This document shows positions 16,890 to 25,622 of a stretch of 64,000 nt of DNA, piece by piece. The notes under the pieces were generated by a model that did no database searches, was not told the origin of the DNA, and saw only the letters and a list, made by a program, of their open reading frames with translations. The stretch's first letter is position 1, and each line of letters begins with the position of its first letter. Source of the stretch: Luteitalea pratensis. Lineage in GTDB: Bacteria; Acidobacteriota; Vicinamibacteria; Vicinamibacterales; Vicinamibacteraceae. Location: assembly GCF_001618865.1 (NCBI RefSeq), contig NZ_CP015136.1, positions 248,001-312,000 on the forward strand. Reading direction: 5' to 3'. A program made the translations under genes and the position numbers.

Positions 16890-17969
16890 ATGACCAACCT
16901 GACCATTCCCGCGCAAGGCGAGCTCGATCTCCTGTCCCTCGGTGCCATCATTCATCGCCTGGATCCGGGCCGCCTCCCGTTCCGGAAGGCGCACACCCTG
17001 GACATCCATGTCAGCGGCGGCGAGTTCAATGTCGCCGCTAACCTGGCCGACTGTTTCGGGCTGCGCACCGGCATCGCGACCGCGATGGTGAAGTACCCGG
17101 TCGGCGATCTCATCGCCGAGCGCGTGCGGGCGATGGGCGTGACGCCCTTCTACAAGTACTTCGAGCACGACGGCGCCCGCGGGCCGAACATGGCGACGGT
17201 GTACAGCGACCAGGGCATGGGCATCCGTCCGCCGGTGGTCTTCTACAACCGCGCCAACGAGGCCGCGGCGCTGCTCAAGCCGGGTGACTTCGACTGGAAC
17301 GCGATCTTCGGCAAGGGCGTGCGCTGGTTCCACAGCGGCGGGTTGTTCGCGTCGCTGTCTGCCACGACTGCCGAAGTCATCATCGAGGCCATGCAGGCGG
17401 CCCGGAAGGCCGGAGTCGTCACGTCCTTCGATCTCAACTACCGCGAGAAGCTCTGGAAGGCGCAGGGCGCGCTGGACAAGGCGCAGTCGATCTTCAAGCG
17501 GATCGTCGAGAACGTGGACGTGCTGGTCGGCAACGAGGAGGACCTTCAGAAGGCCCTCGGCGTCGCAGGGCCCGAGGCCGGCAAGGGCGCCGCGCTCGAC
17601 ACGGCAGCCTTCTTCGACACGATCGGCCGCGTCGTCGAGCAGTACCCGAACGTCAAGGTCGTCGCGACGACACTCCGCGAGGTGCACTCGACCAACCGCC
17701 ACACGTGGTCAGCAGTGGCGTGGTTCGAGGGCGAGCAGGTCGTCGCTCCGACGATCCAACTCGACGTGCTCGATCGCGTCGGCGGTGGCGACGGCTTCGC
17801 CTCCGGAATGCTCTACGGTCTGCTCACGGGCGCCTCGCCAGAGCAGAGCGTGCGCCTGGGCTGGGCGCACGGGGCGCTGATCACCACGTTCCCCGGCGAC
17901 ACGACGATGGCGACCGTGGACGACGTCAAGGCATTCGCGAAGGGCGGGTCGGCCCGCATCCAGCGCTGA
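16890..17969 (+). CDS. kdgK: PfkB-family sugar kinase, 2-keto-3-deoxygluconate kinase-like
   Basis: A 359-residue ribokinase-fold kinase. The N-terminal substrate motif is VSGGEFNVAANLA (about 38-50), and the C-terminal PfkB signature DRVGGGDGFASGMLYGLL (about 290-307) contains the catalytic Asp and anion hole. Sequence resemblance is best to 2-keto-3-deoxygluconate kinases, which feed KDG into the Entner-Doudoroff pathway; fructokinase or a related specificity is possible. Lying after gnd, and near a galactonate-dehydratase-like enzyme, it fits sugar-acid catabolism. The start at 16890 directly follows a heptamer array and has no visible ribosome-binding site. Confidence 0.8.
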   Translation: MTNLTIPAQGELDLLSLGAIIHRLDPGRLPFRKAHTLDIHVSGGEFNVAANLADCFGLRTGIATAMVKYPVGDLIAERVRAMGVTPFYKYFEHDGARGPNMATVYSDQGMGIRPPVVFYNRANEAAALLKPGDFDWNAIFGKGVRWFHSGGLFASLSATTAEVIIEAMQAARKAGVVTSFDLNYREKLWKAQGALDKAQSIFKRIVENVDVLVGNEEDLQKALGVAGPEAGKGAALDTAAFFDTIGRVVEQYPNVKVVATTLREVHSTNRHTWSAVAWFEGEQVVAPTIQLDVLDRVGGGDGFASGMLYGLLTGASPEQSVRLGWAHGALITTFPGDTTMATVDDVKAFAKGGSARIQR

Positions 17970-17970
17970 T

Positions 17971-18040
17971 CTGCAGGAGCACAGGAACACAGGAGCACAG
18001 GAACACAAGAGCCCAGGCTCGCAGGAGCCCGGGCTCAGGG
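17971..18040. repeat. Octamer tandem array (ACAGGAGC/ACAGGAAC)
   Basis: Units of eight bases alternate ACAGGAGC and ACAGGAAC and decay rightwards into CCAGGCTC-like units. The array starts two bases after the kinase stop and fills the gap between convergent genes. Confidence 0.65.
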
Positions 18041-18048
18041 AGTGGTCG

Positions 18049-19473
18049 TCACAGTGCGCGCAGGAACGCCAGCAGGTCGGCCTTCTCGCTTGCGGTGAAG
18101 CCAATCAAGAAGCGGGTGTCGTAGAACGCGATCACGTCCTCGAGGCTCGATGCCGAGCCATCGTGGAAGTAGGGCGCCCTGGATGCCAGCGCCCGCAGGA
18201 TCGGGCCCTTGAACTTGCTGATGTCGTCCCAGCGGCCGGTCACCATCGCGCGCCCCGGGTCGGTCGTCTGCACGGTCTCACCCGTCTGCAGGTGTCGCAG
18301 TGTGTACAGCGGCACGTCGGGTGCGCGCCTGGACGCGGCCGTGATGCCGATGTCGAGCGGCATGGAGACGGAGTGGTTCCCGGCGTTGGGCGTGTCGTGG
18401 CACACGGTGCACGTGCCGGCGGTCAGTGGTGCCTGTAACGGATCGCTCGCCTTGCCGTTCAGTCCGGGCACGTTGGTGATCGCGAACTGACGCGTGTTGA
18501 AGATCGCCTCGCCTCGCGCGATCGCCTGCCGTTCGGGTGACGGCGCCTCGCTCCATCCACTGAACAGCGTGAAGACCTTCGGGTCGAATCCCGTCACGAC
18601 GCCGCAGGCGTCTGGCATCGCCGGCAGCATGCCGAGCGGGTCGTTGATGCCGACGCAGAAGGGCTCATGGCTGAGCGGCCTTGGTCCACCGCGGGCATTC
18701 CGCTCGCCAAGTGGTCCGGCCTGTTTGTCGCGCAGTTGCGCGGTGAACAGTCCGAGTTCGAAATCGACGATGGCGCGTACCTGTGAGGGTGACGGGGGCA
18801 CGCCCTCTGCATGGCGCACCGTCGCTTCGCTCGCCTGCGCGAGCAGACCGTCCCGGATGGCGTGCCCGGCGATGGTGTGGCGCCCGTCCCACATCACCGT
18901 GCTGAGGAATCCGAGGTTGGATGTCGGCAGCGGCCGGCGGAACATCGATGCGCCGGTCAGCGGTGCGCCACAGTCGTGCGGATCGTCGACCGACTCGATC
19001 AGGAACTCGGCCTGCGCCGGCACGTCGAGATCGATGCGGATCACGCCCTTCTCGAGCAGCTGGCTGTACGCCACGCGACGCTGCTCGATCGTGGAGGTCT
19101 CCTCTGCCGCGCAGTTCGATCCATCGACCGTGCGGAAGATCGGATCGAGGCCGCTGGTGGCGTCGAAGCGAGCCTGCACACCGCCCGGCGTGATCGTCCA
19201 ACCCTCCGCGGACTGGTGACACGTCACGCACCGCCGGCCGTTGGTCCCCAGGTCTTCGAAGAAGGGATTGTCACGGTCGATGGCGCCGGCGGCACTCACG
19301 GTGCGATGTGCGCCGTCGCCGTTGTCGAACGTCTGCTCGACGATCGGCGTGCTGTCGGCGAGCGTGTGTGACGTGAGACCGATGGCCGCGGCAAGCCCCG
19401 CCGCCGAGGCGAACAGCAGGCGCGTGAGGCCGCGTTGCAAGCCTCCGGCACGAGAAACGTGTGTGGCAGTCAT
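18049..19473 (-). CDS. Exported di-heme cytochrome c peroxidase-like protein
   Basis: A 474-residue exported protein of the cytochrome c peroxidase/MauG superfamily. After the leader (about 1-40) come two CxxCH heme sites: CVTCH (82-86) and CTVCH near residue 355, followed by the conserved late block GPILRALASRAPYFHDGSASSLEDVIAFYDTRF. It is larger than canonical di-heme peroxidases (about 330 residues), with an insert between the hemes containing SMFRRPLPTSN and FLSTVMWDGRH. Possible roles are peroxide reduction or oxidative protein modification. GAGGGAG precedes the ATG. The secreted 191-residue protein upstream on the same strand probably shares its operon. Confidence 0.85.
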   Translation of the reverse strand: MTATHVSRAGGLQRGLTRLLFASAAGLAAAIGLTSHTLADSTPIVEQTFDNGDGAHRTVSAAGAIDRDNPFFEDLGTNGRRCVTCHQSAEGWTITPGGVQARFDATSGLDPIFRTVDGSNCAAEETSTIEQRRVAYSQLLEKGVIRIDLDVPAQAEFLIESVDDPHDCGAPLTGASMFRRPLPTSNLGFLSTVMWDGRHTIAGHAIRDGLLAQASEATVRHAEGVPPSPSQVRAIVDFELGLFTAQLRDKQAGPLGERNARGGPRPLSHEPFCVGINDPLGMLPAMPDACGVVTGFDPKVFTLFSGWSEAPSPERQAIARGEAIFNTRQFAITNVPGLNGKASDPLQAPLTAGTCTVCHDTPNAGNHSVSMPLDIGITAASRRAPDVPLYTLRHLQTGETVQTTDPGRAMVTGRWDDISKFKGPILRALASRAPYFHDGSASSLEDVIAFYDTRFLIGFTASEKADLLAFLRAL

Positions 19474-19566
19474 GGCGTGCTCCCTCGTCCTGGATGGTGG
19501 CCGGTGGCGACCGTGTGTGGCCCCGAACGGCAGGGGCGACGCCGACCCGCGCACCGGCCCGCAGCG

Positions 19567-20142
19567 TCATTGCGCCGGTGAATGGCTGTCGCAGGACACG
19601 TTGCGGTGCCAGTTGACGTAGGTACCGGCGGGGTTCTCCTTCCACGCCCAGACGTGCAGCGTGTAGAAGGCCGGCAGGCCGAACCGGTTCGGCGACGGGA
19701 ACAGGTGCATGAGCTGCCCCATGATCTGCGGCGTCTCCGCGTGCTTCGCGTGCCAGTCCTGCGCGAACACCAGGTAGTCGGCGCCGATCAGGCTCACGCG
19801 GCCGTTGCCCTTCGGCTCGTAGATGACGATCTCCGGACGGGTCGGATCGAGCTCCCCATCACCGACGAGCCCGAGGTTGACGTAGTGCAGGCCCATTGCG
19901 CCGGCTTCGTCGCCAGTCACGCAGCCGAACAGCAGCGAGTAGCCCTCGCTCTCGGCAACCGCGACATCCTTGAACCGCGCCGTGGACTCGCGGACGGTGT
20001 CGAGCAGGGCACCGGATACGCGCTGGTCATCACCATGGGCGTGCCCGGTTTGCGCAAGACCGACGCGGGCGGCAGGGCTCGAGCACAGCAGGATCCCGGC
20101 CAGCGCCACCTTCAGAGCGATCGATTGATGAGTGAATGACAT
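19567..20142 (-). CDS. Secreted conserved hypothetical protein
   Basis: A 191-residue exported protein I recognise only as a conserved family of soil bacteria. The leader is about residues 1-30 (KVALAGILLCSSPAARVGLAQ), followed by a short His-containing stretch (TGHAHGDD). Conserved-looking blocks are YSLLFGCVTGDEAGAMGLHYVNLGLVGDG, PEIVIYEPKGNG, DWHAKHA and FYTLHVWAWKENPAGTYVNWHRNVSC. The His, Trp and Cys content suggests metal or ligand binding, but no motif is diagnostic. AGGAGG lies before the ATG. It precedes the di-heme peroxidase gene on the same strand by about 95 bases. Confidence 0.75.
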   Translation of the reverse strand: MSFTHQSIALKVALAGILLCSSPAARVGLAQTGHAHGDDQRVSGALLDTVRESTARFKDVAVAESEGYSLLFGCVTGDEAGAMGLHYVNLGLVGDGELDPTRPEIVIYEPKGNGRVSLIGADYLVFAQDWHAKHAETPQIMGQLMHLFPSPNRFGLPAFYTLHVWAWKENPAGTYVNWHRNVSCDSHSPAQ

Positions 20143-20316
20143 GACGACTGCCTCCTGTGCCTGAGCGACGCTCCGGCACGGCCTACGGCGGCGTCGCGCT
20201 CGAAGATGGGATCGCCGGCGCACGACCGTGGATGATGTAAGCGGCACCGACCACCGGCCCGCACCATGGAGATCGCGAAGGAGATGGAGAAGGCGACAGG
20301 GGGAGGAAGAGCCAGA

Positions 20317-20364
20317 CGAACGCCGAACGCCTACTAACGCCGAACGCTTAACGCCTAACGCTGA
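20317..20364 (+). repeat. Heptamer array AACGCCG/AACGCCT
   Basis: Degenerate units of AACGCCG, AACGCCT and AACGCTT run in period seven, upstream of the methyltransferase gene. The surrounding 20143-20492 region holds no gene. Confidence 0.65.
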
Positions 20365-20378
20365 AGGGGAAAGTCAAA

Positions 20379-20411
20379 AGGCGAAGGCCGAAGGCCGATG
20401 GCCCAGGGCCG
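20379..20411 (+). repeat. Heptamer array GAAGGCC
   Basis: Units GCGAAG-GCCGAAG-GCCGATG-GCCCAGG, a third heptamer type in the same intergenic region. It is separated from the preceding array by fifteen bases. Confidence 0.5.
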
Positions 20412-20492
20412 AACGCCGGCCCGCCGCCAGGCTCAACGCCCGGGTGTCAGGTTCAGGCCGCGGATCGCGATCTTTCAGACGGGAGGGTCACG

Positions 20493-21275
20493 ATGGTCAA
20501 GCGGCTTTCATTCTTCGTCTATGGGCTGGTGTCTTACCTGGTGTTTCTCGGCACGTTTCTCTATGCGATGGCGTTTGTCGGCGGGTTCGTGGTGCCGACG
20601 CGGCTCGACGGGCCGGCGACCGGCGCGTTTGCCGTATCGCTCGCGATCGACGTCGCGCTCTTGAGCGTGTTCGCCATCCAGCACAGCGTGATGGCGCGGC
20701 GGTGGTTCAAGGCGTGGCTGACGCGGTACCTGCCGGACGTGATCGAGCGCTCCACCTACGTGCTCTGCGCGAGCCTCGCGCTCATCCTGGTCTTCTGGCA
20801 ATGGCGTCCGCTCGGTGGCGTCGTGTGGTCGATAGAGGATCCGGTGGCTCGGCTCGCCTTGTGGACGGCGTTCGCCTTTGGCTGGGGCCTGGTCCTCGCG
20901 GTGACGTGGCTGATCAACCACTTCGATCTGTTCGGCCTGCGCCAGGTGTGGCTGTACCTGCTCGGACGGCCGTACACGAAGGTCACGTTCACGGTGCCCG
21001 GCCCGTATCGCGTGATCCGACACCCGCTGTATTTCGGGTTCATCGTCGGCTTCTGGATGACGCCGACGATGACGGCCGCGCACCTGGTGTTTGCCGTGGT
21101 GACGACGGGTTACATCGTGGTGGCCATTCAACTGGAGGAGCGGGACCTCGTCGCCGAGCACGCGGCCACGTACGAGCGTTACCGGCGCCGGGTGCCGATG
21201 CTCGTCCCTGGCACCACGCCCCGGCGCCGCTCGGAGGCGTCGACCGAACCGGTTCGCGTGGCGGCGCGCGACTGA
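20493..21275 (+). CDS. mddA: MddA-like methanethiol S-methyltransferase (membrane NnrU/ICMT family)
   Basis: A 260-residue integral membrane protein with about five to six helices. It resembles MddA, which methylates methanethiol to dimethylsulfide using S-adenosylmethionine. Landmarks are VDVALLSVFAIQHSVMAR-type helix 2, ERSTYVLCASLALILVFWQW, LINHFDLFGLRQVWLYLLG and the SAM-binding end PGPYRVIRHPLYFGF with LEERDLVAEHAATYERYRRRVPML. GGGAGG precedes the ATG. NnrU or isoprenylcysteine methyltransferase relatives are the alternative. If the assignment holds, the organism can make DMS from thiols independently of DMSP. It is monocistronic and flanked by repeats. Confidence 0.8.
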   Translation: MVKRLSFFVYGLVSYLVFLGTFLYAMAFVGGFVVPTRLDGPATGAFAVSLAIDVALLSVFAIQHSVMARRWFKAWLTRYLPDVIERSTYVLCASLALILVFWQWRPLGGVVWSIEDPVARLALWTAFAFGWGLVLAVTWLINHFDLFGLRQVWLYLLGRPYTKVTFTVPGPYRVIRHPLYFGFIVGFWMTPTMTAAHLVFAVVTTGYIVVAIQLEERDLVAEHAATYERYRRRVPMLVPGTTPRRRSEASTEPVRVAARD

Positions 21276-21294
21276 TGATGCAGGCATCGAGCAT

Positions 21295-21320
21295 GGCCGG
21301 GCTCGGAGGTCCGGCCCTAC
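21295..21320 (-). repeat. GTAG-headed REP palindrome
   Basis: Minus-strand GTAG-GGCCGGACC...GAGCCCGGCC, a GC-rich REP class also seen near 27812, 53405 and 63877. It lies 20 bases after the mddA stop. Confidence 0.6.
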
Positions 21321-21403
21321 CTGTTTCGCCCGGCGATCGCACGTTCGACGCTGACCAGGGTCGGCGCCACATCACCTTCGACGCGGACATCCACACGGAT
21401 GAT

Positions 21404-21477
21404 GTAGGCGTCGAGCTTGCTCGACGCTGACGGGTCGCCCCACGCTGACGCACCTGCCTGCCGACCAAGGTCGGCAG
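21404..21477. repeat. REP (GTCGAGC class) plus degenerate partner
   Basis: A plus-strand GTAGGCGTCGAGC/GCTCGACGC element at 21404-21427 is followed at 21458-21477 by CTGCCGACC-AA-GGTCGGCAG, whose minus-strand head is GCAG rather than GTAG. The outward arrangement mimics the complete doublets at 52107 and 52235. Confidence 0.6.
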
Positions 21478-21505
21478 CTGCACCGACTGCGCTGGCCGCG
21501 GCCGT

Positions 21506-22750
21506 TCACCAGTGCGTCAGCGATCCATCCGGCCGCCGGAACACGTTGCGGCGGCCCGGCTGGGTCACCTCGCCGATCTGGGTGAGCCGCGACATGTCGG
21601 CGGTCACGCCAAGACCCGGGCGGTCGTTCGCATAGGCCTTGCCATTCTTGAAGTCCAGGCACTCGGGCAGGTGCTCGATCGGCTGTCCGCCGTAGTTGTA
21701 TTCGAACAGCACGGGGCCGGAGAACGTCGACAGGCAGTTGACGAGCGCGGCGGTCGCGATCGGGCCAGTGAAATGCGGCACGATGCCGACGGCGTGGGTC
21801 TCGCAGATGGCCGCGATCTTCATCATCTCGGTGACGCCGCCGACGTTTGGCAACGTCGCGCGGATGAAGTCGACGTCGTGTGCCTCGACGAGGCGGTTGA
21901 AGTCCCAGCGCAGGCCCCATTCCTCGCCGTGGGTCAGCGGCACGTCGGTCATCTGGCGCAGCTTCGGGATGTCCATCAGTGCGTGCTCGTCCCGGACCGG
22001 ATCCTCGACGAAGAACGGATCGAAGGGCTCCATCACCTTGCACACGCGCACCGCGTCGTTGAAGTCGAACCGCTGGTGCAGGTCGATGCACCAGTTGCCG
22101 TCGGGCCCAACGGCCTCCCGGACGTCGCGACAGTCCTGCTCGATGCGGCGCACCACCGAGCGGGTGTCGAACACGGCGTCGATCGGCACGTCGCCGGCGC
22201 CCATGCGGAACGCCCGGTACCCGGCCTCCATGGTCGCTTTCGCGCGCTCCTTCAGGCTGAGTGTTGCCGTGTCCGGAACGCCGGCAGGACGTGCGCCGCC
22301 GGTGGCGTAGCACTCACAGTAGTCACGCGTGGCGCCGCCGAGCAGCTCGTGCACGGGCAGGCCGAGTGCCTTGCCCTTGATGTCCCACAACGCGAGATCC
22401 AGTGCGCCGAGGGCGTGCGTCTTCTCGCGACCCGGCGGGTAGAACCAGGCGATGTAGGCTTCCTGCCAGATCCGCTCGATGTGGAACGGGTTCTTGCCGA
22501 TGAGCGTGCCCGCCACCTGCTCGAGGGTGTCCTTCGCGCCGCCCTCGCCGATGCCGGTGATGCCGATGTCGGTCTCGACGGTCACCACCATGTTGCTCTG
22601 GTTGAACAACGGGTTGAGATTGGGCGGATGGTAGATCCGCACGCGGGTGACCTTCGCCTTGGGCAGCGCGGCAGCGGCGGGTCGAGGCCGCAGCGCGGAG
22701 AGGACGGGCGCCGCTGCCATGGCGGCGAGAAATGTTCGTCGATCAATCAC
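21506..22750 (-). CDS. Mandelate racemase/muconate-lactonizing-family enzyme, galactonate-dehydratase-like
   Basis: A 414-residue enolase-superfamily enzyme. Metal ligands are in CIDLHQRFDF, FFVEDPVRDE and THGEEWGLRW, with a late active-site His in GIVPHFTGPIATAA. The barrel resembles sugar-acid dehydratases such as D-galactonate dehydratase. Unusually for that reaction, it carries an N-terminal DRRTFLAAMAAAPVLSALRP leader, so export by Tat or Sec is predicted. The start is GTG at 22750 with GAGGTGA before it. The sugar acid is unknown; the nearby KDG-type kinase is a plausible downstream step, though on the opposite strand. Confidence 0.85.
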   Translation of the reverse strand: MIDRRTFLAAMAAAPVLSALRPRPAAAALPKAKVTRVRIYHPPNLNPLFNQSNMVVTVETDIGITGIGEGGAKDTLEQVAGTLIGKNPFHIERIWQEAYIAWFYPPGREKTHALGALDLALWDIKGKALGLPVHELLGGATRDYCECYATGGARPAGVPDTATLSLKERAKATMEAGYRAFRMGAGDVPIDAVFDTRSVVRRIEQDCRDVREAVGPDGNWCIDLHQRFDFNDAVRVCKVMEPFDPFFVEDPVRDEHALMDIPKLRQMTDVPLTHGEEWGLRWDFNRLVEAHDVDFIRATLPNVGGVTEMMKIAAICETHAVGIVPHFTGPIATAALVNCLSTFSGPVLFEYNYGGQPIEHLPECLDFKNGKAYANDRPGLGVTADMSRLTQIGEVTQPGRRNVFRRPDGSLTHW

Positions 22751-22843
22751 AGGTCACCTCACGCGTCGCGGGACGCGACGCGGGGCACGATCGCGTCGGT
22801 TGCATGCGCGAGATTCTGCCACGCGGACGTGGCAACGCTGGCG

Positions 22844-25513
22844 TCAGCTGTCGCGCAGGACGCTGGCCGGCGCCACCCGGGCCGCCCGCCAGGCCGGGAT
22901 CCACGCCGCGATCAAGGCGACTGCTGTCAGTGTGGCCGCCGAGCCGATGAAGGTTGCCGCGTCGTGCGGCTGCAACTGGAACAGCATCGTCGCGACGAAG
23001 CGCGATGCCCATAACGCACCAGCGAGGCCGACCGCGACGCCGACGGCGACCAATACCATCACGGAGCGAAGGATCAGGCCGACGATCCGCCCGGGGCCGG
23101 CGCCGAGTGCCACGCGCACGCCAATCTCGGACTGACGAGCGCGCACGGCATGGCTGACGATGCCGTACACGCCAATCGCGGCCAGCAGCAGGGCAAGCGC
23201 ACCGAAGAATCCCGACAACAACGCGACGAGTCGCTCCTGGGCAATCGTCGCGGCCTGCAGTTGGTCGAAGGCCCTGAAGGTCACAGCGACCAGGGGGTCG
23301 GCCTGCGCCAGCCGTTCGGCGACGGCTCGCTGGACGGCACCTCGTTGGGCCGGCGACGTGCGAAGCGTCAGCCCGATCGTCGCCGTGATCTGTGGCTGCT
23401 GCGCGATGGACAGGTAGGCAGTGGGCACACGGCCCTCGCGCGGAGACTGATAGAGCGTGTCGCGCACCAGCCCAACGACTTCGTAGGGGGTGCCGCCGTC
23501 GCGACTGCCAAGCCGCATGACCTGCCCGATCGGTGACGTACCGCCCAGGAAACGCTCGGCGAACGACTCGTTGACGATGGCGACCTTCGGCGCGCCGGCG
23601 CGATCGTCGGCGTCGAAGTCGCGCCCGGCGATGCGCTCGATTCCCATCGCTTCGAACCAGCCAGGCGTCGTGGCATTGAGCCACGTCATCAGGCGGCGGG
23701 AGGCCGGAGGTGTGGGCGAGGACCCGACCCAATTGTTCCACGAGCTACCGCCCATTGGCGTCTTGAGGGAAGCCGCCATCGAGGTGATACCAGGCGTGCC
23801 GGCAATCGCCTGCAACAGATACTCGACGCGGGCGCCCCGCGCATCAGCTCGTGCCTCGCTTCGCTGCAGGTTCAGCTGCGCCACCAGGACCGATTCGGGC
23901 TCGAAGCCCAACGGCACGCGGTGAAGTGATGCGAAAGTCCGGAGGAACAGGCCCGCGGCGGCAACGAGCAGCAGCGAGAGGGCGATCTGGGTGACAACGA
24001 GCGCACCACGGATCGCGAATCTGCGATCGCCGGCGACGCCTCTGCCGCCAGCACGCAGGCCCGCCGAAGGCGCAACGCTCTTCACGCCCAGCACTGGCGC
24101 GCTGCCGGCGACGATCGCGGCCGTGCACGCCACGCCTGCGGCAAATAGCAGGACACGCCAATCCAGTGTCAGGGGCAGCACGACGGTCTCGCGCCAGGTC
24201 GCGAGTTGCGCGACCAGTACGGCGCCGGCCCACTGCGCGATCACGAGCCCGAGTGCGGCGCCGGCTGCCGCCACGATGGCGCTTTCGGTGAACAGCAGGC
24301 GCGCCACCCGCCACCGCGACGCGCCGAGTGCCAGCCGCACGCTCAGTTCCCGCTGACGCGATACCGCGCGTGCCAGCAGCACGCCGGCGATGTTCGCGCA
24401 GGCGACGAGCAGCACCAGGCAGACCGCCACGAGCATCGCGGTCAATGGCGTCGCGAAGCGGTCCCGCAACGTCGATCGCCCGGTCTCGGCCGAGACGAGC
24501 TCGAACGGTTCGGTCAGGTACTTCGCGAGCATCGCCTCGGGCCATTCGGGAAGCGTCGCCTGCCGGATGTGCGGTTGCACCGCGCGCAGAGCCGCGTTGG
24601 CCTGGCTGAGGTGCTGGCCGGGCTTGAGGCGCAGCATGATCTGGACCCACCAGTCCGACCGCGCGCGCAGCGAGCTCTCGCCGCGCGTGATGGTCGGCTC
24701 GGATGCAAAAGGAACGGCGACATCCATGCGTCGACCCACCTCGGTGCCGGCAAACTCCGGCGGCATGACGCCAACGATGGTGAAGGGCACTCGCTCGAGC
24801 GTGAGCCGCTGCCCGATCACGTCATCGCCGGCGCCGAAGCGATCCACCCAGAGGCTGTGGCTGATGACCGCGACCATGCCGTCCGCGGCCGCCCCCGTGT
24901 CGTCGTCGGCTGCCAGCATGCGGCCCCTGACCGGGCTCACGCCGAGGACGTCGAAGTAACGTCCGTTGACGTACGCGCCGTCGAGGGGAGCCGTTTCGCC
25001 TCGCTCGGACGTGTCGAAGCTCTCGTTCGACCACGCGATGGCGCCATCCGCAAGGTCGCCATCGAGGCGGCGGATCTCTTCCCAGATCGGGAAGGTCCAC
25101 GAGCCGTCGGCCAGGAGCACCAGCTGCTCTGGCGCGCGCACCGGCAGGGGCCGGAGCAGCAGGCTGCTGAAGATCGAGAACAGGGCCGTGTTGGCGCCGA
25201 TGCCGAGCGCCAGCGTACCGATGGCGACCGCCGCGAATCCCGGACTTCTCCGGAGGCCGCGCACCGCGGTGTGCACGTCCTGTCGCAAGGCCTCCCAGAC
25301 GCGGACCACCCACACATCGCGAGCCTCCTCGATTGCGAGCGAGACGTTTCCGAGCGCGCGGCGGCTCATGTCGTGCGCGGTGTGGGACGGGATGCCGTCG
25401 CGCTCGAGGGCCTCCTGCCGCAAGGTGCGGTGCGTCTCGATCTCCTCCCGAAGGTCAGCATCGAGCCGACTGCGATGCAGCAGGTGACGGATCCGCGACA
25501 GGAGTGCGTTCAT
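22844..25513 (-). CDS. ADOP-family MacB/FtsX-type ABC transporter permease
   Basis: An 889-residue membrane protein of the acidobacterial duplicated orphan permease (ADOP) type: a FtsX/MacB permease duplicated in one chain, with no ATPase gene next to it. The N-terminal ~70 residues (SRIRHLLHRSRLDADLREEIETH) form the family-specific helical head. The first helix is SPGFAAVAIGTLALGIGANTALF, then a MacB-like periplasmic domain, and paired permease domains with late helices at GFFGALALLLAAIGVYGIVSHAV and AATLTAVALIAAWIPAWRAARV. It may export or mechanotransmit on an unknown substrate. A dedicated promoter with two palindromic operators lies at 25574-25643. Confidence 0.9.
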   Translation of the reverse strand: MNALLSRIRHLLHRSRLDADLREEIETHRTLRQEALERDGIPSHTAHDMSRRALGNVSLAIEEARDVWVVRVWEALRQDVHTAVRGLRRSPGFAAVAIGTLALGIGANTALFSIFSSLLLRPLPVRAPEQLVLLADGSWTFPIWEEIRRLDGDLADGAIAWSNESFDTSERGETAPLDGAYVNGRYFDVLGVSPVRGRMLAADDDTGAAADGMVAVISHSLWVDRFGAGDDVIGQRLTLERVPFTIVGVMPPEFAGTEVGRRMDVAVPFASEPTITRGESSLRARSDWWVQIMLRLKPGQHLSQANAALRAVQPHIRQATLPEWPEAMLAKYLTEPFELVSAETGRSTLRDRFATPLTAMLVAVCLVLLVACANIAGVLLARAVSRQRELSVRLALGASRWRVARLLFTESAIVAAAGAALGLVIAQWAGAVLVAQLATWRETVVLPLTLDWRVLLFAAGVACTAAIVAGSAPVLGVKSVAPSAGLRAGGRGVAGDRRFAIRGALVVTQIALSLLLVAAAGLFLRTFASLHRVPLGFEPESVLVAQLNLQRSEARADARGARVEYLLQAIAGTPGITSMAASLKTPMGGSSWNNWVGSSPTPPASRRLMTWLNATTPGWFEAMGIERIAGRDFDADDRAGAPKVAIVNESFAERFLGGTSPIGQVMRLGSRDGGTPYEVVGLVRDTLYQSPREGRVPTAYLSIAQQPQITATIGLTLRTSPAQRGAVQRAVAERLAQADPLVAVTFRAFDQLQAATIAQERLVALLSGFFGALALLLAAIGVYGIVSHAVRARQSEIGVRVALGAGPGRIVGLILRSVMVLVAVGVAVGLAGALWASRFVATMLFQLQPHDAATFIGSAATLTAVALIAAWIPAWRAARVAPASVLRDS

Positions 25514-25573
25514 GGTGTCCGGGGACGTGGGTCAGGTAGTCGCAGGGCGCACTGAATCGCCCCGACAGTAGCT

Positions 25574-25593
25574 CCCATCAGTCGTTGATGGAG
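25574..25593. promoter_or_regulatory. Operator 1 (CCATCA...TGATGG palindrome)
   Basis: An inverted repeat with six-base perfect arms CCATCA/TGATGG around five bases. It overlaps the downstream edge of the -10 of the minus-strand promoter and is a variant of operator 2, so one regulator probably binds both. Confidence 0.6.
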
Positions 25594-25622
25594 TCTAGGC
25601 ATCGTCTGCCGGTCCGGTCAAG
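25593..25622 (-). promoter_or_regulatory. Sigma-70-type promoter for the ADOP permease
   Basis: On the minus strand, TTGACC (25617-25622) and TAGACT (25593-25598) are 18 bases apart. Transcription would start near 25586 and give a leader of roughly 70 bases. The promoter is sandwiched between the two operators, a layout typical of repression. Confidence 0.55.

Noticed and set aside
21512-25555. Long plus-strand frames opposite the racemase-family and permease genes
   Set aside because: Antisense shadows rich in Arg, His and Asp; the minus-strand genes carry clear family signatures and ribosome-binding sites.
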